A program made the position numbers and the translations under genes. A DNA stretch of 64,000 bases from Nitrospira sp. (GTDB lineage: Bacteria > Nitrospirota > Nitrospiria > Nitrospirales > Nitrospiraceae), in NCBI GenBank assembly GCA_018242665.1, contig JAFEBL010000002.1, positions 176,382 through 240,381 of the forward strand, in the 5' to 3' direction. The notes under the pieces were generated by a model, which searched no databases, was not told the origin of the DNA, and saw only the letters and a program-made list of their open reading frames with translations. Of the stretch, positions 19,561 to 28,075 are shown one piece after another. The stretch's first letter is position 1. Each line of letters opens with the position of its first letter.

Positions 19561-19656
19561 ATGTCGCGGACGACCTGGCTGTTGGTAGGAGCGGTCTTGG
19601 TCGGAGCCGCCGTCGCGGTATACGTGATCTTCTTGTGCCCCGTGGCCTGCCATTGA
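19561..19656 (+). CDS. 31-residue single-helix membrane peptide
   Basis: The ATG at 19561 follows AAGGG with an 8-base spacer and encodes a 31-residue peptide. It starts MSRTTWLLVGAVLVGAA, continues through one hydrophobic helix, and ends CPVACH before TGA. The composition (one clean helix, short polar N terminus, Cys-x3-Cys-His end) looks selected. It lies 25 bp before the hydrolase gene on the same strand. The family is unknown. Confidence 0.55.
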   Translation: MSRTTWLLVGAVLVGAAVAVYVIFLCPVACH

Positions 19657-19681
19657 CGGGTCGTCTCAGTCAGAGGAGCCC

Positions 19682-20344
19682 GTGGTTATGCACACAGACA
19701 GTCTCTATCAGATTACCGTGACGGGTGATGGAGTCAGCCTCGACGGCATTCTGCACCTGCCCGACCACGCAAAAGGCGTCGTGACCTTTGCGCATGGAAG
19801 CGGGAGTGGCCGTTTCAGTCCGCGCAATCAATATGTGGCACGGGTGCTGGAAACCGGCGGCTTCGCCACCCTGCTGCTGGATCTCCTGACTCCCGACGAA
19901 GCGGACGATCGAGGCAAAGTCTTCAACATCGACTTGCTGGCAGATCGCCTGCTGCTCGCGCAGACCTGGTTGGCCACGCATCGTCCGACCAGCGGATTGC
20001 GAGTGGGATATTTTGGTGCGAGCACGGGAGCCGCGGCGGCATTGCAGGCTGCTGCGCGACGGCCGGAAGGCGTGAGCGCTGTCGTCTCGCGCGGCGGGCG
20101 CCCCGATCTCGCCGGTCCGTACCTCAGCCGCGTCACCACGCCGACGCTCTTGCTGGTAGGCGGGGACGACGGTCCGGTGATCGACATGAATGAAGACGCG
20201 CTCACACAACTCACTTGCAGCAAACAGATCATCATCATTCCTGGCGCGAGCCATCTGTTCGAGGAACCGGGCACGCTTGAGCAGGTGGCTCGGGAAGCGT
20301 TGCATTGGTTTGAGCAGTATGTGCAGCCGACCGTCCCTTCGTAA
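19682..20344 (+). CDS. Alpha/beta hydrolase, dienelactone-hydrolase-like
   Basis: This 220-residue single-domain hydrolase has a nucleophile elbow GASTG (within VGYFGASTGAAAAL, about 113-126), an acid residue in GGDDGPVI and a catalytic-type His in GASHLFEEPG. This set fits the dienelactone hydrolase-like esterases often found in universal-stress clusters. The start is GTG 19682 or ATG 19688, with GAGGAG just upstream. It is cytoplasmic (no signal). It is followed by a universal stress gene after 10 bp, so the two are probably co-transcribed. The substrate is unknown. Confidence 0.8.
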   Translation: MVMHTDSLYQITVTGDGVSLDGILHLPDHAKGVVTFAHGSGSGRFSPRNQYVARVLETGGFATLLLDLLTPDEADDRGKVFNIDLLADRLLLAQTWLATHRPTSGLRVGYFGASTGAAAALQAAARRPEGVSAVVSRGGRPDLAGPYLSRVTTPTLLLVGGDDGPVIDMNEDALTQLTCSKQIIIIPGASHLFEEPGTLEQVAREALHWFEQYVQPTVPS

Positions 20345-20354
20345 AGGAGCCTTC

Positions 20355-21218
20355 ATGAAAACCCTGCTGGCAGTCGATGGATCGGACCATTCGTACGAGG
20401 CCGTGCGAGCCCTCACATTTCTCCGCCGCGCCGACGAACTTACGCTCATGCATGTGGTGGATGCCCCGAAGCCGGCCTATCCCATGATGATGCCCGAGGT
20501 CGCGCAGGAGCTCTATGCCCAGCTGGAACGGAGCATGAAGGAAGACGGAGAGGAATTGCTGACGCGGGTCCAATCCCTCCTCCCGTTTCACAGCGGGCCG
20601 GTGACGAAACTCATGGAGGTCGGCTCGCCGGCGGAACATATTGTGTCGGCGGCAGAGTCACGCCACATCGATCTGATTGTCATGGGAGCGAGGGGGCTTG
20701 GACCGATAAAGGAACGATTGTTCGGCAGCGTCTCCCATCGGGTCCTAAGCATGGCTCCCTGCGCCAAATTGATCCTCCAAGGTTCCCTTCGCGGCCTGAA
20801 GGAAGTCCTCTTGCCGTTGCAAGGAACCTCCGACGCCGAGGCAGCCGTGCGATTTCTGTCGAAGCAACCCTTTCACGAACCGGTGAATGTGAACCTGCTC
20901 ACCGTACTCCCACCAACCCGCCCGCCTTGGCCGGTGGATAATACGGTCGCGGAGCAACTGGAAGCGCAGGCCCTGCGCCACGCCCGCGACTTCGTCGAGG
21001 AGGTGGCGGCAAAGCTCCACGCGCTCGGCTATACGACTCGCGCCACCAGCCTGCTGGGGACACCCTTGACGATGATTCTCCACGAGGCCGAAAAGCTGCG
21101 GGTGGATCTCATTCTGGTCGGCTCACACGCGAGGCGAGGTGTCACCCGGTTTGTCTTGGGCAGCGTGTCCCACGCGGTGCTGCATCGAGCACCCTGTCAG
21201 GTAATGGTGTTTGAATGA
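20355..21218 (+). CDS. Tandem-domain universal stress protein
   Basis: This 287-residue protein has two UspA domains. The first (about 1-140) has MKTLLAVDGSDHS and the ATP-binding pattern MGARGLGPIKERLFGSVSH. The second (about 145-285) has a weaker start (LKEVLLPLQGTSDAE) but keeps VGSHARRGVTRFVLGSVSH. The ATG at 20355 is chosen for the adjacent AAGGAG. Together with 17276-18232 and 18695-19195, this gives three usp genes within 4 kb on both strands, sharing the control region 19202-19560. Confidence 0.88.
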   Translation: MKTLLAVDGSDHSYEAVRALTFLRRADELTLMHVVDAPKPAYPMMMPEVAQELYAQLERSMKEDGEELLTRVQSLLPFHSGPVTKLMEVGSPAEHIVSAAESRHIDLIVMGARGLGPIKERLFGSVSHRVLSMAPCAKLILQGSLRGLKEVLLPLQGTSDAEAAVRFLSKQPFHEPVNVNLLTVLPPTRPPWPVDNTVAEQLEAQALRHARDFVEEVAAKLHALGYTTRATSLLGTPLTMILHEAEKLRVDLILVGSHARRGVTRFVLGSVSHAVLHRAPCQVMVFE

Positions 21219-21254
21219 TCGAATGAGGTGGGAAGGGAGAGTGGAGGTCATGCT

Positions 21255-21644
21255 TTATCTCCCTGGGACCAGTATGGGGGAGCCTTTTTCCTTGAGGAAG
21301 AACACGAGAAACTTCGCCAGCTTCGTGTCGCTCGCATTGCGACCCACTGCATGAATATCGCGTGGGCCTTCGTAAAATGTCTGCCCGGCGGTCAATGTCA
21401 TCGGCTGCTCTCCGTCCACCTGCATTATTATGGAGCCTTCCAGAACATATACAAATACGTGCGCATGGTGACGGTGCACGGTGTCGCTTGCACCCGGTGG
21501 ATACTCAACTGTGATTATCACAGCTTCCTTGCCAGCGAGATCCGGGAGGTCTTTTGCTAGGAGCGGTGACACTTTCGCCTCCTGAGCAAGCAGCGGCATG
21601 CACATGAGACACCAGATACCCAGAGAGAACAGCATTGTCTTCAA
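21255..21644 (-). CDS. Exported cupin-domain protein
   Basis: This 129-residue protein has a signal peptide (about 1-20, LGIWCLMCMPLLAQ) and one small cupin barrel. Metal-ligand-like residues are in HRHHAHVFVYVLEG (HxH...E pattern), with the second motif around GPRDIHAVGR. The start appears to be TTG at 21644, with AAAGGA eight bases upstream; ATG 21635 is further from it. Periplasmic cupins of this size can be enzymes or binding proteins, so no specific role can be given. Confidence 0.75.
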   Translation of the reverse strand: MKTMLFSLGIWCLMCMPLLAQEAKVSPLLAKDLPDLAGKEAVIITVEYPPGASDTVHRHHAHVFVYVLEGSIIMQVDGEQPMTLTAGQTFYEGPRDIHAVGRNASDTKLAKFLVFFLKEKGSPILVPGR

Positions 21645-21826
21645 TTTGGCATCCTTTCTCTGCTGTTTTGAAAAGGTCGCGATCTGCGCTTTAGATGACC
21701 CAGGTCATCGACGGGTCGACAGGTCAGGTCTTGCAATCATACGTTTTCCTGCTCGGCCTGCTTCAGCCGCAGACTCAACCTCGCATAGTGAAGCAGGTAG
21801 CGGTGAGGAGCGATCGGTGTGCCCGC

Positions 21827-21951
21827 CAGGCTGCTCAGAAAGGTCGTCCAGCAAGGCCGCAGGAAGCACGACGATTGAGGCGTACCCTCTGGGTACGTCG
21901 CAAGGAGGCGTGCGACCGAGAACGCCGCTGGCGGCCTTTGTGGGCAGCCTG
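21827..21951 (-). repeat. Palindromic dispersed element, copy 2
   Basis: This 125-bp element reads, in minus orientation, from CAGGCTGCCCACAAAGGCC to its terminal inverse GGCCTT...CTGAGCAGCCTG type end. The inner block (GCCAGCGGCGTTCTCGG, CGTACCC/GGGTACG) matches the other copies. Its minus-strand start lies 2 bp after the TAG stop (21956-21954) of the following gene. The flank 21645-21826 shows no gene. Confidence 0.8.
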
Positions 21952-21953
21952 GC

Positions 21954-22373
21954 CTAGCAGGGCTGGCCGTTGAACAGACAGGGTTTGTAGCGCGCGATGT
22001 CGAATTCGATATTCTCCTGGTAGACCTGTTCGTTCCCGTTGACCCCGTCCTGATCAGGATCGTTGAACATGGTGTGGTTCCACCAGTAAAAGAGCGGGTA
22101 TTGTTCGGTGTAGTAGACCGGATTTCCGTAGTTGCTTCTCGTGTATTCCTGAACCAACCGCCCGGTCACGTAATCCACCTTGCCGTCCCCGTGCAATGAA
22201 AAGAGCATGATAAACATTCGGGACTCGTGGTCATAGACTTCGTCGAGGCGACTGTTGAGGTCTGGTTCGATCGGCAGCGGGTCCATGGACCAGGCGCGGG
22301 TAACGGTACATAGCAGAGAGACGGCGAGGAGGAGACCGGCGGCAAGGCGAAGGTTCGTCATAACTCCAATCAT
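21954..22373 (-). CDS. Exported protein of unknown function
   Basis: The product is up to 139 residues. A signal peptide (LAAGLLLAVSLLCTVTRAWS) precedes a small domain rich in Tyr, Trp and Asn (NYGNPVYYTEQYPLFYWWN) with an acidic loop DPDQDGVNGNE that could bind calcium, and two C-terminal cysteines. The first ATG (22373) and an internal ATG (22361) are both possible. It stops at TAG next to element copy 2. No known family recognised. Confidence 0.6.
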   Translation of the reverse strand: MIGVMTNLRLAAGLLLAVSLLCTVTRAWSMDPLPIEPDLNSRLDEVYDHESRMFIMLFSLHGDGKVDYVTGRLVQEYTRSNYGNPVYYTEQYPLFYWWNHTMFNDPDQDGVNGNEQVYQENIEFDIARYKPCLFNGQPC

Positions 22374-22515
22374 CGACCGGCAACGAGCAACGGGGATTCA
22401 TGCATGCTACCACCCACCTCCGGACGGTTCAAGGTGATCGGTTCACTCGCGCGATGCAGAATTTCACGCACCTCTCACCTTGCCGATCAAACACCTGCCC
22501 TCTTATAATCGGCCG

Positions 22516-23859
22516 ATGTCCACCAGCATGCCGCGTGCCTCACTCCACACATTGGGCTGTCGCCTCAGCCAATCGGAAACCGCCATGTTGGCCGATACCC
22601 TCACACGCCAAGGGTACCGGGTGGTCGAGTTCGGTGAAGAAACCGATCTGCTCGTGTTGAATACCTGCTCGGTGACGGAAAACGCCGAAAAAGATTGCCG
22701 CTACGCCGTCCGCAAAACGTTGCGGCACTCGCCACACGCCTTCGTGGCCGTCACCGGCTGTTACGCCCAGACAGGAGCCGCACAACTGCAGACTGTTCTC
22801 GGCATCGACCTGATCGTCGGCACACAATACAAAATGAACCTGCCCGAGTATCTCCCGGCACCGGACAAGCTCCGCAAGCAGGCAGAACCCGAACTGCGCC
22901 ACAGCCGCACGATTGATCGCGAAGACTTCGTCCTTCCCGGCACAGCCTACTCCGACTCCACTCGCGCGTTACTGAAGATCCAGGACGGATGCGATTTCAT
23001 GTGCAGCTTTTGTTTGATTCCGTTTGCCCGCGGACGGGAGCGCAGCCGCGTGGCCGAGGATGTTCTGCGGGAAGCGCGCGAACTGGCCGGGCACGGCTAC
23101 AAGGAATTGGTGCTGACCGGCGTGAACATCGGCCGCTACTCGCACAATGGAATGGAGCTGCTCGACCTGATCCGGGAAATCGAGGCCATTCCCGACGTGG
23201 TCCGGATCAGAATTTCCTCGATCGAGCCGACGACAGTTCCCGAAGAATTGCTGCGCCACATGGCTGCCTCGACCAAGCTGTGCCACTATCTCCATATTCC
23301 GTTGCAGAGCGGCGACGATCAGATTTTACAAGCCATGAACCGACGGTATACGGTCCATGACTATGAAGACCTGGTCGACCAGGCGTTCACCCTGATGCCT
23401 GATCTCGGCCTGGGCACAGACCTGATGGTGGGGTTCCCCGGCGAAGATGAGCAGGCCTTCGCTAACAGTTTACAGACCGCCGAACGACTGCCCTTTTCCT
23501 ATTGCCACGTGTTCAGCTACTCCTCCCGGCCTGGAACGGCGGCCGCACGCCTGGAGGACCAGATTCCCGTGGCCGCAATCCGGCAACGCAGCAAAACCCT
23601 GGCGGAATTGTCGCGTCGGAAGGCGCTGGCGTTTTATCAACGACACATCGGCTGCACGGAGTCCGTATTGTTTGAACAGGGTGAACGCGACGGCTGTCGC
23701 ACCGGTACGACAGGGAATTTCACCCGCGTGGCCGTTCCGGCCGGATCGGCCGCTGCCGGCGAGATTCATTCCGTCACCATCACGGGAGTGATGGATGGCC
23801 TGGCCTACGGCCACCTCGCCGCTCCATCCGCCCTCCATTCACATAGGCCATTGTTATGA
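22516..23859 (+). CDS. mtaB: tRNA t6A37 methylthiotransferase
   Basis: This radical SAM methylthiotransferase adds a methylthio group to t6A37 in tRNA. N-terminal cysteines for the auxiliary cluster lie in HTLGCRLS, LNTCSV and VTGCYAQ. The radical SAM motif is CDFMCSFC near 158, and a C-terminal TRAM-like region follows. TLGCRLSQSE and the overall pattern point to MtaB rather than MiaB. The ATG at 22516 (MSTSMPRAS) is favoured over 22480. The stop overlaps the next start as ATGA, so mtaB and miaB are translationally coupled. Confidence 0.9.
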   Translation: MSTSMPRASLHTLGCRLSQSETAMLADTLTRQGYRVVEFGEETDLLVLNTCSVTENAEKDCRYAVRKTLRHSPHAFVAVTGCYAQTGAAQLQTVLGIDLIVGTQYKMNLPEYLPAPDKLRKQAEPELRHSRTIDREDFVLPGTAYSDSTRALLKIQDGCDFMCSFCLIPFARGRERSRVAEDVLREARELAGHGYKELVLTGVNIGRYSHNGMELLDLIREIEAIPDVVRIRISSIEPTTVPEELLRHMAASTKLCHYLHIPLQSGDDQILQAMNRRYTVHDYEDLVDQAFTLMPDLGLGTDLMVGFPGEDEQAFANSLQTAERLPFSYCHVFSYSSRPGTAAARLEDQIPVAAIRQRSKTLAELSRRKALAFYQRHIGCTESVLFEQGERDGCRTGTTGNFTRVAVPAGSAAAGEIHSVTITGVMDGLAYGHLAAPSALHSHRPLL

Positions 23860-25220
23860 CCCAATCGAATAGGCCCCATACAGTCCATATCGAAACCTTC
23901 GGCTGCCAGATGAACGAGTACGACTCGGAGCTCGTCCGCACGTTGCTGCGCAAAGCGGGTTTTGAGTTTACCGAAGACCGCGAGCGGGCCGACGTCATGC
24001 TCATGAACACCTGCGCCATTCGTGAAAACGCCCACAACAAGGTCTACGGGCATCTGGCGGAGTTGAAAATGGTCAAGGCGCAACGCCCGCTGGTCGTCGG
24101 GGTCCTGGGCTGCATGGCGCAAAACCTGAAAGAAGAACTGACGGAGAAACAGCCGCTCGTAGATGTGTTGGTTGGCCCGGACGGATACCGGCAACTGCCC
24201 GGTCTGCTCACGAAAGCATTAGCAACGGAAGAAGACCAGTTGGCGCGGCGCGGGCTGGCCGTGGATCTCTCGGAATATGAAACCTACGACGACATCCTAC
24301 CCGAGCGCGACGGTGGCGTGAACGCCTGGATCGCCATCATGCGCGGCTGTGATAACTTCTGCAGTTTTTGCGTGGTGCCCTACACGCGAGGCCGTGAACG
24401 TTCGCGCAACCCCGAGGGGATTCTGCGCGAGGTGGCAGCCGCAGTGGCAACCGGCCATACGCAGATCACGTTACTCGGACAAAATGTGAACTCCTATCGC
24501 TCCGACGACTGGGACTTCGCCCGGCTGATCCTGGCGGTGGCGGAAGTGCCTGGTGTGCAACGAGTGCGGTTTACCTCTCCACACCCAAAGGATTTCCCCC
24601 CGGCCCTGCTGGATGCCGTGGCCGGTCATCCGAACATCTGCAAACACATCCATTTGCCGCTCCAGTCCGGCAACGATCGGATACTGGACCTCATGGGCCG
24701 CACCTACAGCCGGAAGGAGTATCTGGACCTGGCTACAACCATCCGCCGCCGGCATCCCGGTATTGCCCTGACGACCGACATTATTTGCGGGTTCTGCTCC
24801 GAAACCGAAAACGAGTTCCTGGATACCTATCGCGTGGTCGAGGAAGTGCAGTATCACTCCGCCTATGTGTTCAAGTATTCGGAACGCAAGAACACCATTG
24901 CGGCGCGCAAATTTCCCGACGATGTGCCCGAAGCCGTGAAGGGAGAACGGGTCAGCCGCCTCGTGGACCTGCAACGTCCGATCACCGCCCGGCTGAACCG
25001 TGACCTTATCGGCCAGACGGTATCAGTGATGGTGGAAGGCGACTCCAAACGTTCTGCCGATCAATGGATGGGACGCACCGATACCGGGGTGTACGTCATT
25101 TGGAATAAGAGTGATGCGCCGGCGTCACTCGGCAGCATCCAACCGATCACGGTTGTCGATGGGAGCGCCGCAGTGCTGATGGGAAAGCATGGGGCCGGTG
25201 GCACTCATTGCCCCGCATAG
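23856..25220 (+). CDS. miaB: tRNA i6A37 methylthiotransferase
   Basis: The 454-residue MiaB converts i6A37 to ms2i6A37 in tRNAs reading UNN codons. Features: TFGCQMNEYDSE, NTCAIRENA and LGCMAQ carry the three N-terminal cluster cysteines; CDNFCSFC near 165 is the radical SAM motif; the C-terminal TRAM domain ends near residue 440. HLPLQSGNDRIL is typical of the family. It is coupled to mtaB by a 4-bp overlap, so the two tRNA-37 modifications are made together. Confidence 0.95.
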   Translation: MTQSNRPHTVHIETFGCQMNEYDSELVRTLLRKAGFEFTEDRERADVMLMNTCAIRENAHNKVYGHLAELKMVKAQRPLVVGVLGCMAQNLKEELTEKQPLVDVLVGPDGYRQLPGLLTKALATEEDQLARRGLAVDLSEYETYDDILPERDGGVNAWIAIMRGCDNFCSFCVVPYTRGRERSRNPEGILREVAAAVATGHTQITLLGQNVNSYRSDDWDFARLILAVAEVPGVQRVRFTSPHPKDFPPALLDAVAGHPNICKHIHLPLQSGNDRILDLMGRTYSRKEYLDLATTIRRRHPGIALTTDIICGFCSETENEFLDTYRVVEEVQYHSAYVFKYSERKNTIAARKFPDDVPEAVKGERVSRLVDLQRPITARLNRDLIGQTVSVMVEGDSKRSADQWMGRTDTGVYVIWNKSDAPASLGSIQPITVVDGSAAVLMGKHGAGGTHCPA

Positions 25221-25582
25221 TGAACATGATTGCCCACTCGTGAACAATCGTTGCCAATTTTTAGACGCCGGCCCGCGTCAGACTGACAAGCGTTTCAGCA
25301 AGGCGTTCCTGTCCACGTTTCGTACAAAGGCGCCCATCCACGCACATCAACTGGCGGATCGAGAACATTTGCCACCTTGAAAGATCAATAGCTTAGACGG
25401 CAGCCTCCGCAGCCTGACATCAACCACATTTCCCAAGCATCCTCGTCGTCTTCCACTTCACAGAGGGAAAAATTCACGCCCTGTAAGTCCATGGAAACAG
25501 GGCATAGGCCTTGCTTGGTCCACTCTGGCAACCAACAGCAAGCGCAAGAACAACCACCGATCCGGCCAGAGGACCTCCCGCC
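25221..25582. other. Intergenic region with one weak peptide candidate
   Basis: The gap shows no conserved gene. On the minus strand, 25492-25385 could encode a 35-residue acidic peptide starting MDLQGVNFSLCEVEDDEDAW and ending in a CGGC-containing tail, but it has no ribosome binding site. I list it only as a candidate. Confidence 0.35.
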
Positions 25583-25714
25583 ATGAAGAAAGACATCGCC
25601 CAAAGCCATGTAGAAGAAGCCCCTAGGGGAATCAGCCTTGAAACCATTATCGCCGTCGGGGTCTTCGGATGGATGGCCCTGGGCGTCGTGATGATGGGCT
25701 TGGGCATCTGGTAA
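25583..25714 (+). CDS. 43-residue single-helix membrane protein
   Basis: The ATG at 25583 (GAGG about 10 bases upstream) encodes MKKDIAQSHVEEAPRGISLE followed by one hydrophobic helix (TIIAVGVFGWMALGVVMMGL) and a short end. The charged N terminus and single helix look like a genuine small inner-membrane protein. Its family is unknown. It is followed by the lipoprotein-like gene at 25801. Confidence 0.5.
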   Translation: MKKDIAQSHVEEAPRGISLETIIAVGVFGWMALGVVMMGLGIW

Positions 25715-25800
25715 CGCCGACTCGTCTCCTTGCGCCTTCGCCGTTGAAGCCGCACCGCCCCTGGTCCTAAGCGATCACCCAGCCGAGAAGGACGACCGTT

Positions 25801-26844
25801 ATGCTGACCTACGGCTCCCGCTCCCCCGTGACGACGACTCTGCATTCCGCAATCCTCGGGTTGACCCTCCTGGGAACGATGGCCGCCGGGTGCTCATCAA
25901 CGGCCGCCTCCGTCCAACAGCAGACGGGACAACCTCAAGCGTCCGTCCGGCTGGAAGAAGTCGCCGATTGGGAGTTTGAAGCCTCCCACCCCAGTTCTCT
26001 CGACATCGCCACCCTGCGGGACCTCTTGCGGGCGGTGGTGATCTCGGATGTACCAACCGATCTCTCGAATCTGCCCGTGGATGGCAGCAAGCCGATGACA
26101 GTGTTCAGCGATGAGGACGTGCACTCTCTTGCTCCCCTGCTAGCCCAAGCGTTATCTCAAGCGCAACCCGAATACGTGGTCGCTTTCCGGCTATCCTCAT
26201 CGGCAGGGTCAGGCGTTGAACCCACCGCGGGCACCCTTTACGTGCAACACGACCGGTTGTATCTCACCATCACCGAACACCAGGGCTCGCTGGAGAAGGT
26301 GGAGTCAGGTTGGTTCGGGAGCGGACGACCTGCGCGCACCGTTAGCACGGTTCCGGCTTCGGCCGGTCGGCTTGAGCAGGCGGTGCCGGCCATCGTCCAG
26401 GGGAAACAGCACCTCAAATCCCTGGCCATCGACTACAGCCTGTTTGCCAAAAAGGCCGATCCCGGCCCGGCCATAGCAAAGGAAGTCATCGCATCGGCAG
26501 TGAAACCGGCTCAGACTGCGGCCGCGCCGATGGTGGCCGCCATGCTTCCGGAGGAACGTCCGGCGAGCCATCCTCGTACCATCTCGGCGTCGCCCGAAGA
26601 AAATCCTGCGGCCAACATGCCGGCTGCGAACGATGACCGGATGAGTGACACCCTGCAGGAGTTGCAGGAAGCCCGGGATGCCATGGCGCGCAAGGACGCC
26701 AAAATCAATGCCCTGCGGCGGGATTTAGAATCGATGCGGGTGCAATTGGAAACGAAGGATAAGGAACTACGGGCCGTGAAGAATCCTCAACCCGTGCAGC
26801 CCAAACGGGACGGCCGGAACAAGGCCGAACTGACCATTCGCTGA
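25801..26844 (+). CDS. Lipoprotein-like protein with coiled-coil end
   Basis: The product is 347 residues. A signal region ends in a lipobox-like GTMAAGC (Cys about 31), so it is probably a lipoprotein. A globular part (about 45-215) contains a strand-rich segment (PEYVVAFRLSS, LYVQHDRLYLTIT). A low-complexity Ala/Pro linker follows, and residues about 285-330 (ELQEARDAMARKDAKINALR) form a coiled coil. The tail is basic. I do not recognise the family. It is convergent with the repair cluster. Confidence 0.65.
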   Translation: MLTYGSRSPVTTTLHSAILGLTLLGTMAAGCSSTAASVQQQTGQPQASVRLEEVADWEFEASHPSSLDIATLRDLLRAVVISDVPTDLSNLPVDGSKPMTVFSDEDVHSLAPLLAQALSQAQPEYVVAFRLSSSAGSGVEPTAGTLYVQHDRLYLTITEHQGSLEKVESGWFGSGRPARTVSTVPASAGRLEQAVPAIVQGKQHLKSLAIDYSLFAKKADPGPAIAKEVIASAVKPAQTAAAPMVAAMLPEERPASHPRTISASPEENPAANMPAANDDRMSDTLQELQEARDAMARKDAKINALRRDLESMRVQLETKDKELRAVKNPQPVQPKRDGRNKAELTIR

Positions 26845-26860
26845 TCCGTCCCCGAGCCGC

Positions 26861-27577
26861 TCACCCCACGTCAACCAGCTCAGGCCTCAACAACACGACT
26901 TCTCGCGAGATCGGCTGCCGGAAATTCATCCGGCAATAACAGCCGTACGTCACATAGGTATCCTGGAGGCAGTAGAGCGCGATGTCCCGCCCCTGCCCCG
27001 CCGCCCACATCTGCGCCACCTGGGACCCGCTTCCGGACTTGCTCTCCACGTTCAACGCCCGGGCCAACACGTCCAGCTTGACCCATCCGCGGTTGTCCCA
27101 ATTGCTCCAGATCGCCATGGTGTCATACACCGGCTCAGCCCGAAACTTGGCCAGGTTGATCTCCATACTGGGCTTGACCTGATGGATGATCGATCGCTTC
27201 TTGATGAAGGGCAAGTCGAAATTGAGGCCATTGTGGGTGATAAACAACGAAGGGCGCAATTGCGCCAGATGGCTCCAGAATTGCCGCAGGAGTTCCTGCT
27301 CGTTTCCGCCATACCAGGACGTGGCGCCACGCGGCTCGAGATTGTCGGAAAATTCCAAGAGACCGATGCAGACGATTTTGCTGAACGTGCCGTCGAAGGA
27401 TGACTTTTCGTACAGCTCCTCCTCTACCCGCTGCTGGGCCTGCGCCTCCCCGACCGCAAAGAGATCGCCGCCGGTTTGATCGAAGGTGGCCTCACCGGAG
27501 CTCAACTGGCGCCCGGCAATCCGCGCCCATTCGTCTTTGGGGGCCTGCACCGTTTCAATATCGAGTACAACCTTCAT
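26861..27577 (-). CDS. PolB-like 3'-5' exonuclease
   Basis: This 238-residue RNase H-fold nuclease resembles the stand-alone 3'-5' exonucleases related to the proofreading domain of family B polymerases. Metal-binding acids are visible in VVLDIETVQ (DxE, residues 5-7), in THNGLNFDLPFIKKR, and in a C-terminal YCLQDTYVTYGCY. Its ATG overlaps the mutT stop by 4 bp, so it is the third gene of a mutY-mutT-exonuclease unit. The natural substrate is not known. Confidence 0.8.
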   Translation of the reverse strand: MKVVLDIETVQAPKDEWARIAGRQLSSGEATFDQTGGDLFAVGEAQAQQRVEEELYEKSSFDGTFSKIVCIGLLEFSDNLEPRGATSWYGGNEQELLRQFWSHLAQLRPSLFITHNGLNFDLPFIKKRSIIHQVKPSMEINLAKFRAEPVYDTMAIWSNWDNRGWVKLDVLARALNVESKSGSGSQVAQMWAAGQGRDIALYCLQDTYVTYGCYCRMNFRQPISREVVLLRPELVDVG

Positions 27578-27978
27578 GAGGGTGACGCCTGTTCCTCCCG
27601 GAGCGCGGCGAGGATCGGCTGATCCGCCGCGGGAAATTCGAATGCATTCAGTTCATCAAGAGAGACCCACCGGATTTCCGCACAGTCCAGGGCTACGGCC
27701 GTGCCGGCTTCGATCCGGCAACAAAAGAAATGCAACTCGACCACTTTCTCAGGATACTCGTGACGCACAGTCCGGAAAGGAGTCGGGGAACCGATGCGAA
27801 TGTTCAGCTCTTCCCAGAGTTCCCGATGCAAGCATTCCTCCAGCGTTTCACCTGCCTCGCGTTTTCCGCCGGGGAACTCCCACAACCCGCCCAGATGGGT
27901 TCCCGCCTTTCGCCGCGCGATCAAGTAGCGGCCTTCATGCGCGATGATACCCGCCGCAACCTCGATGACGTTCATCAT
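27574..27978 (-). CDS. mutT: MutT-type Nudix hydrolase
   Basis: The product is about 134 residues. The Nudix box is complete: GGKREAGETLEECLHRELWEEL (about 38-59; key G, E, R-E-x-x-E-E). IEVAAGIIAHEGRYLIARR and GLWEFPGGK are typical of 8-oxo-dGTP diphosphatases, which clear oxidised dGTP from the nucleotide pool. The start is at one of two adjacent ATGs (27978 or 27975); upstream in-frame codons to 28050 lack support. It lies between mutY and the exonuclease, which supports a role against oxidative mutation. Confidence 0.85.
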   Translation of the reverse strand: MMNVIEVAAGIIAHEGRYLIARRKAGTHLGGLWEFPGGKREAGETLEECLHRELWEELNIRIGSPTPFRTVRHEYPEKVVELHFFCCRIEAGTAVALDCAEIRWVSLDELNAFEFPAADQPILAALREEQASPS

Positions 27979-28075
27979 GAACCGTGAAGCGTATTTCGTG
28001 AAGCGCACCTCGAAGGCCCTGTCTCCGAGCAGCTCGTTGCCGAGCGACACATACGAGTGACGAAATATCCCCCTG

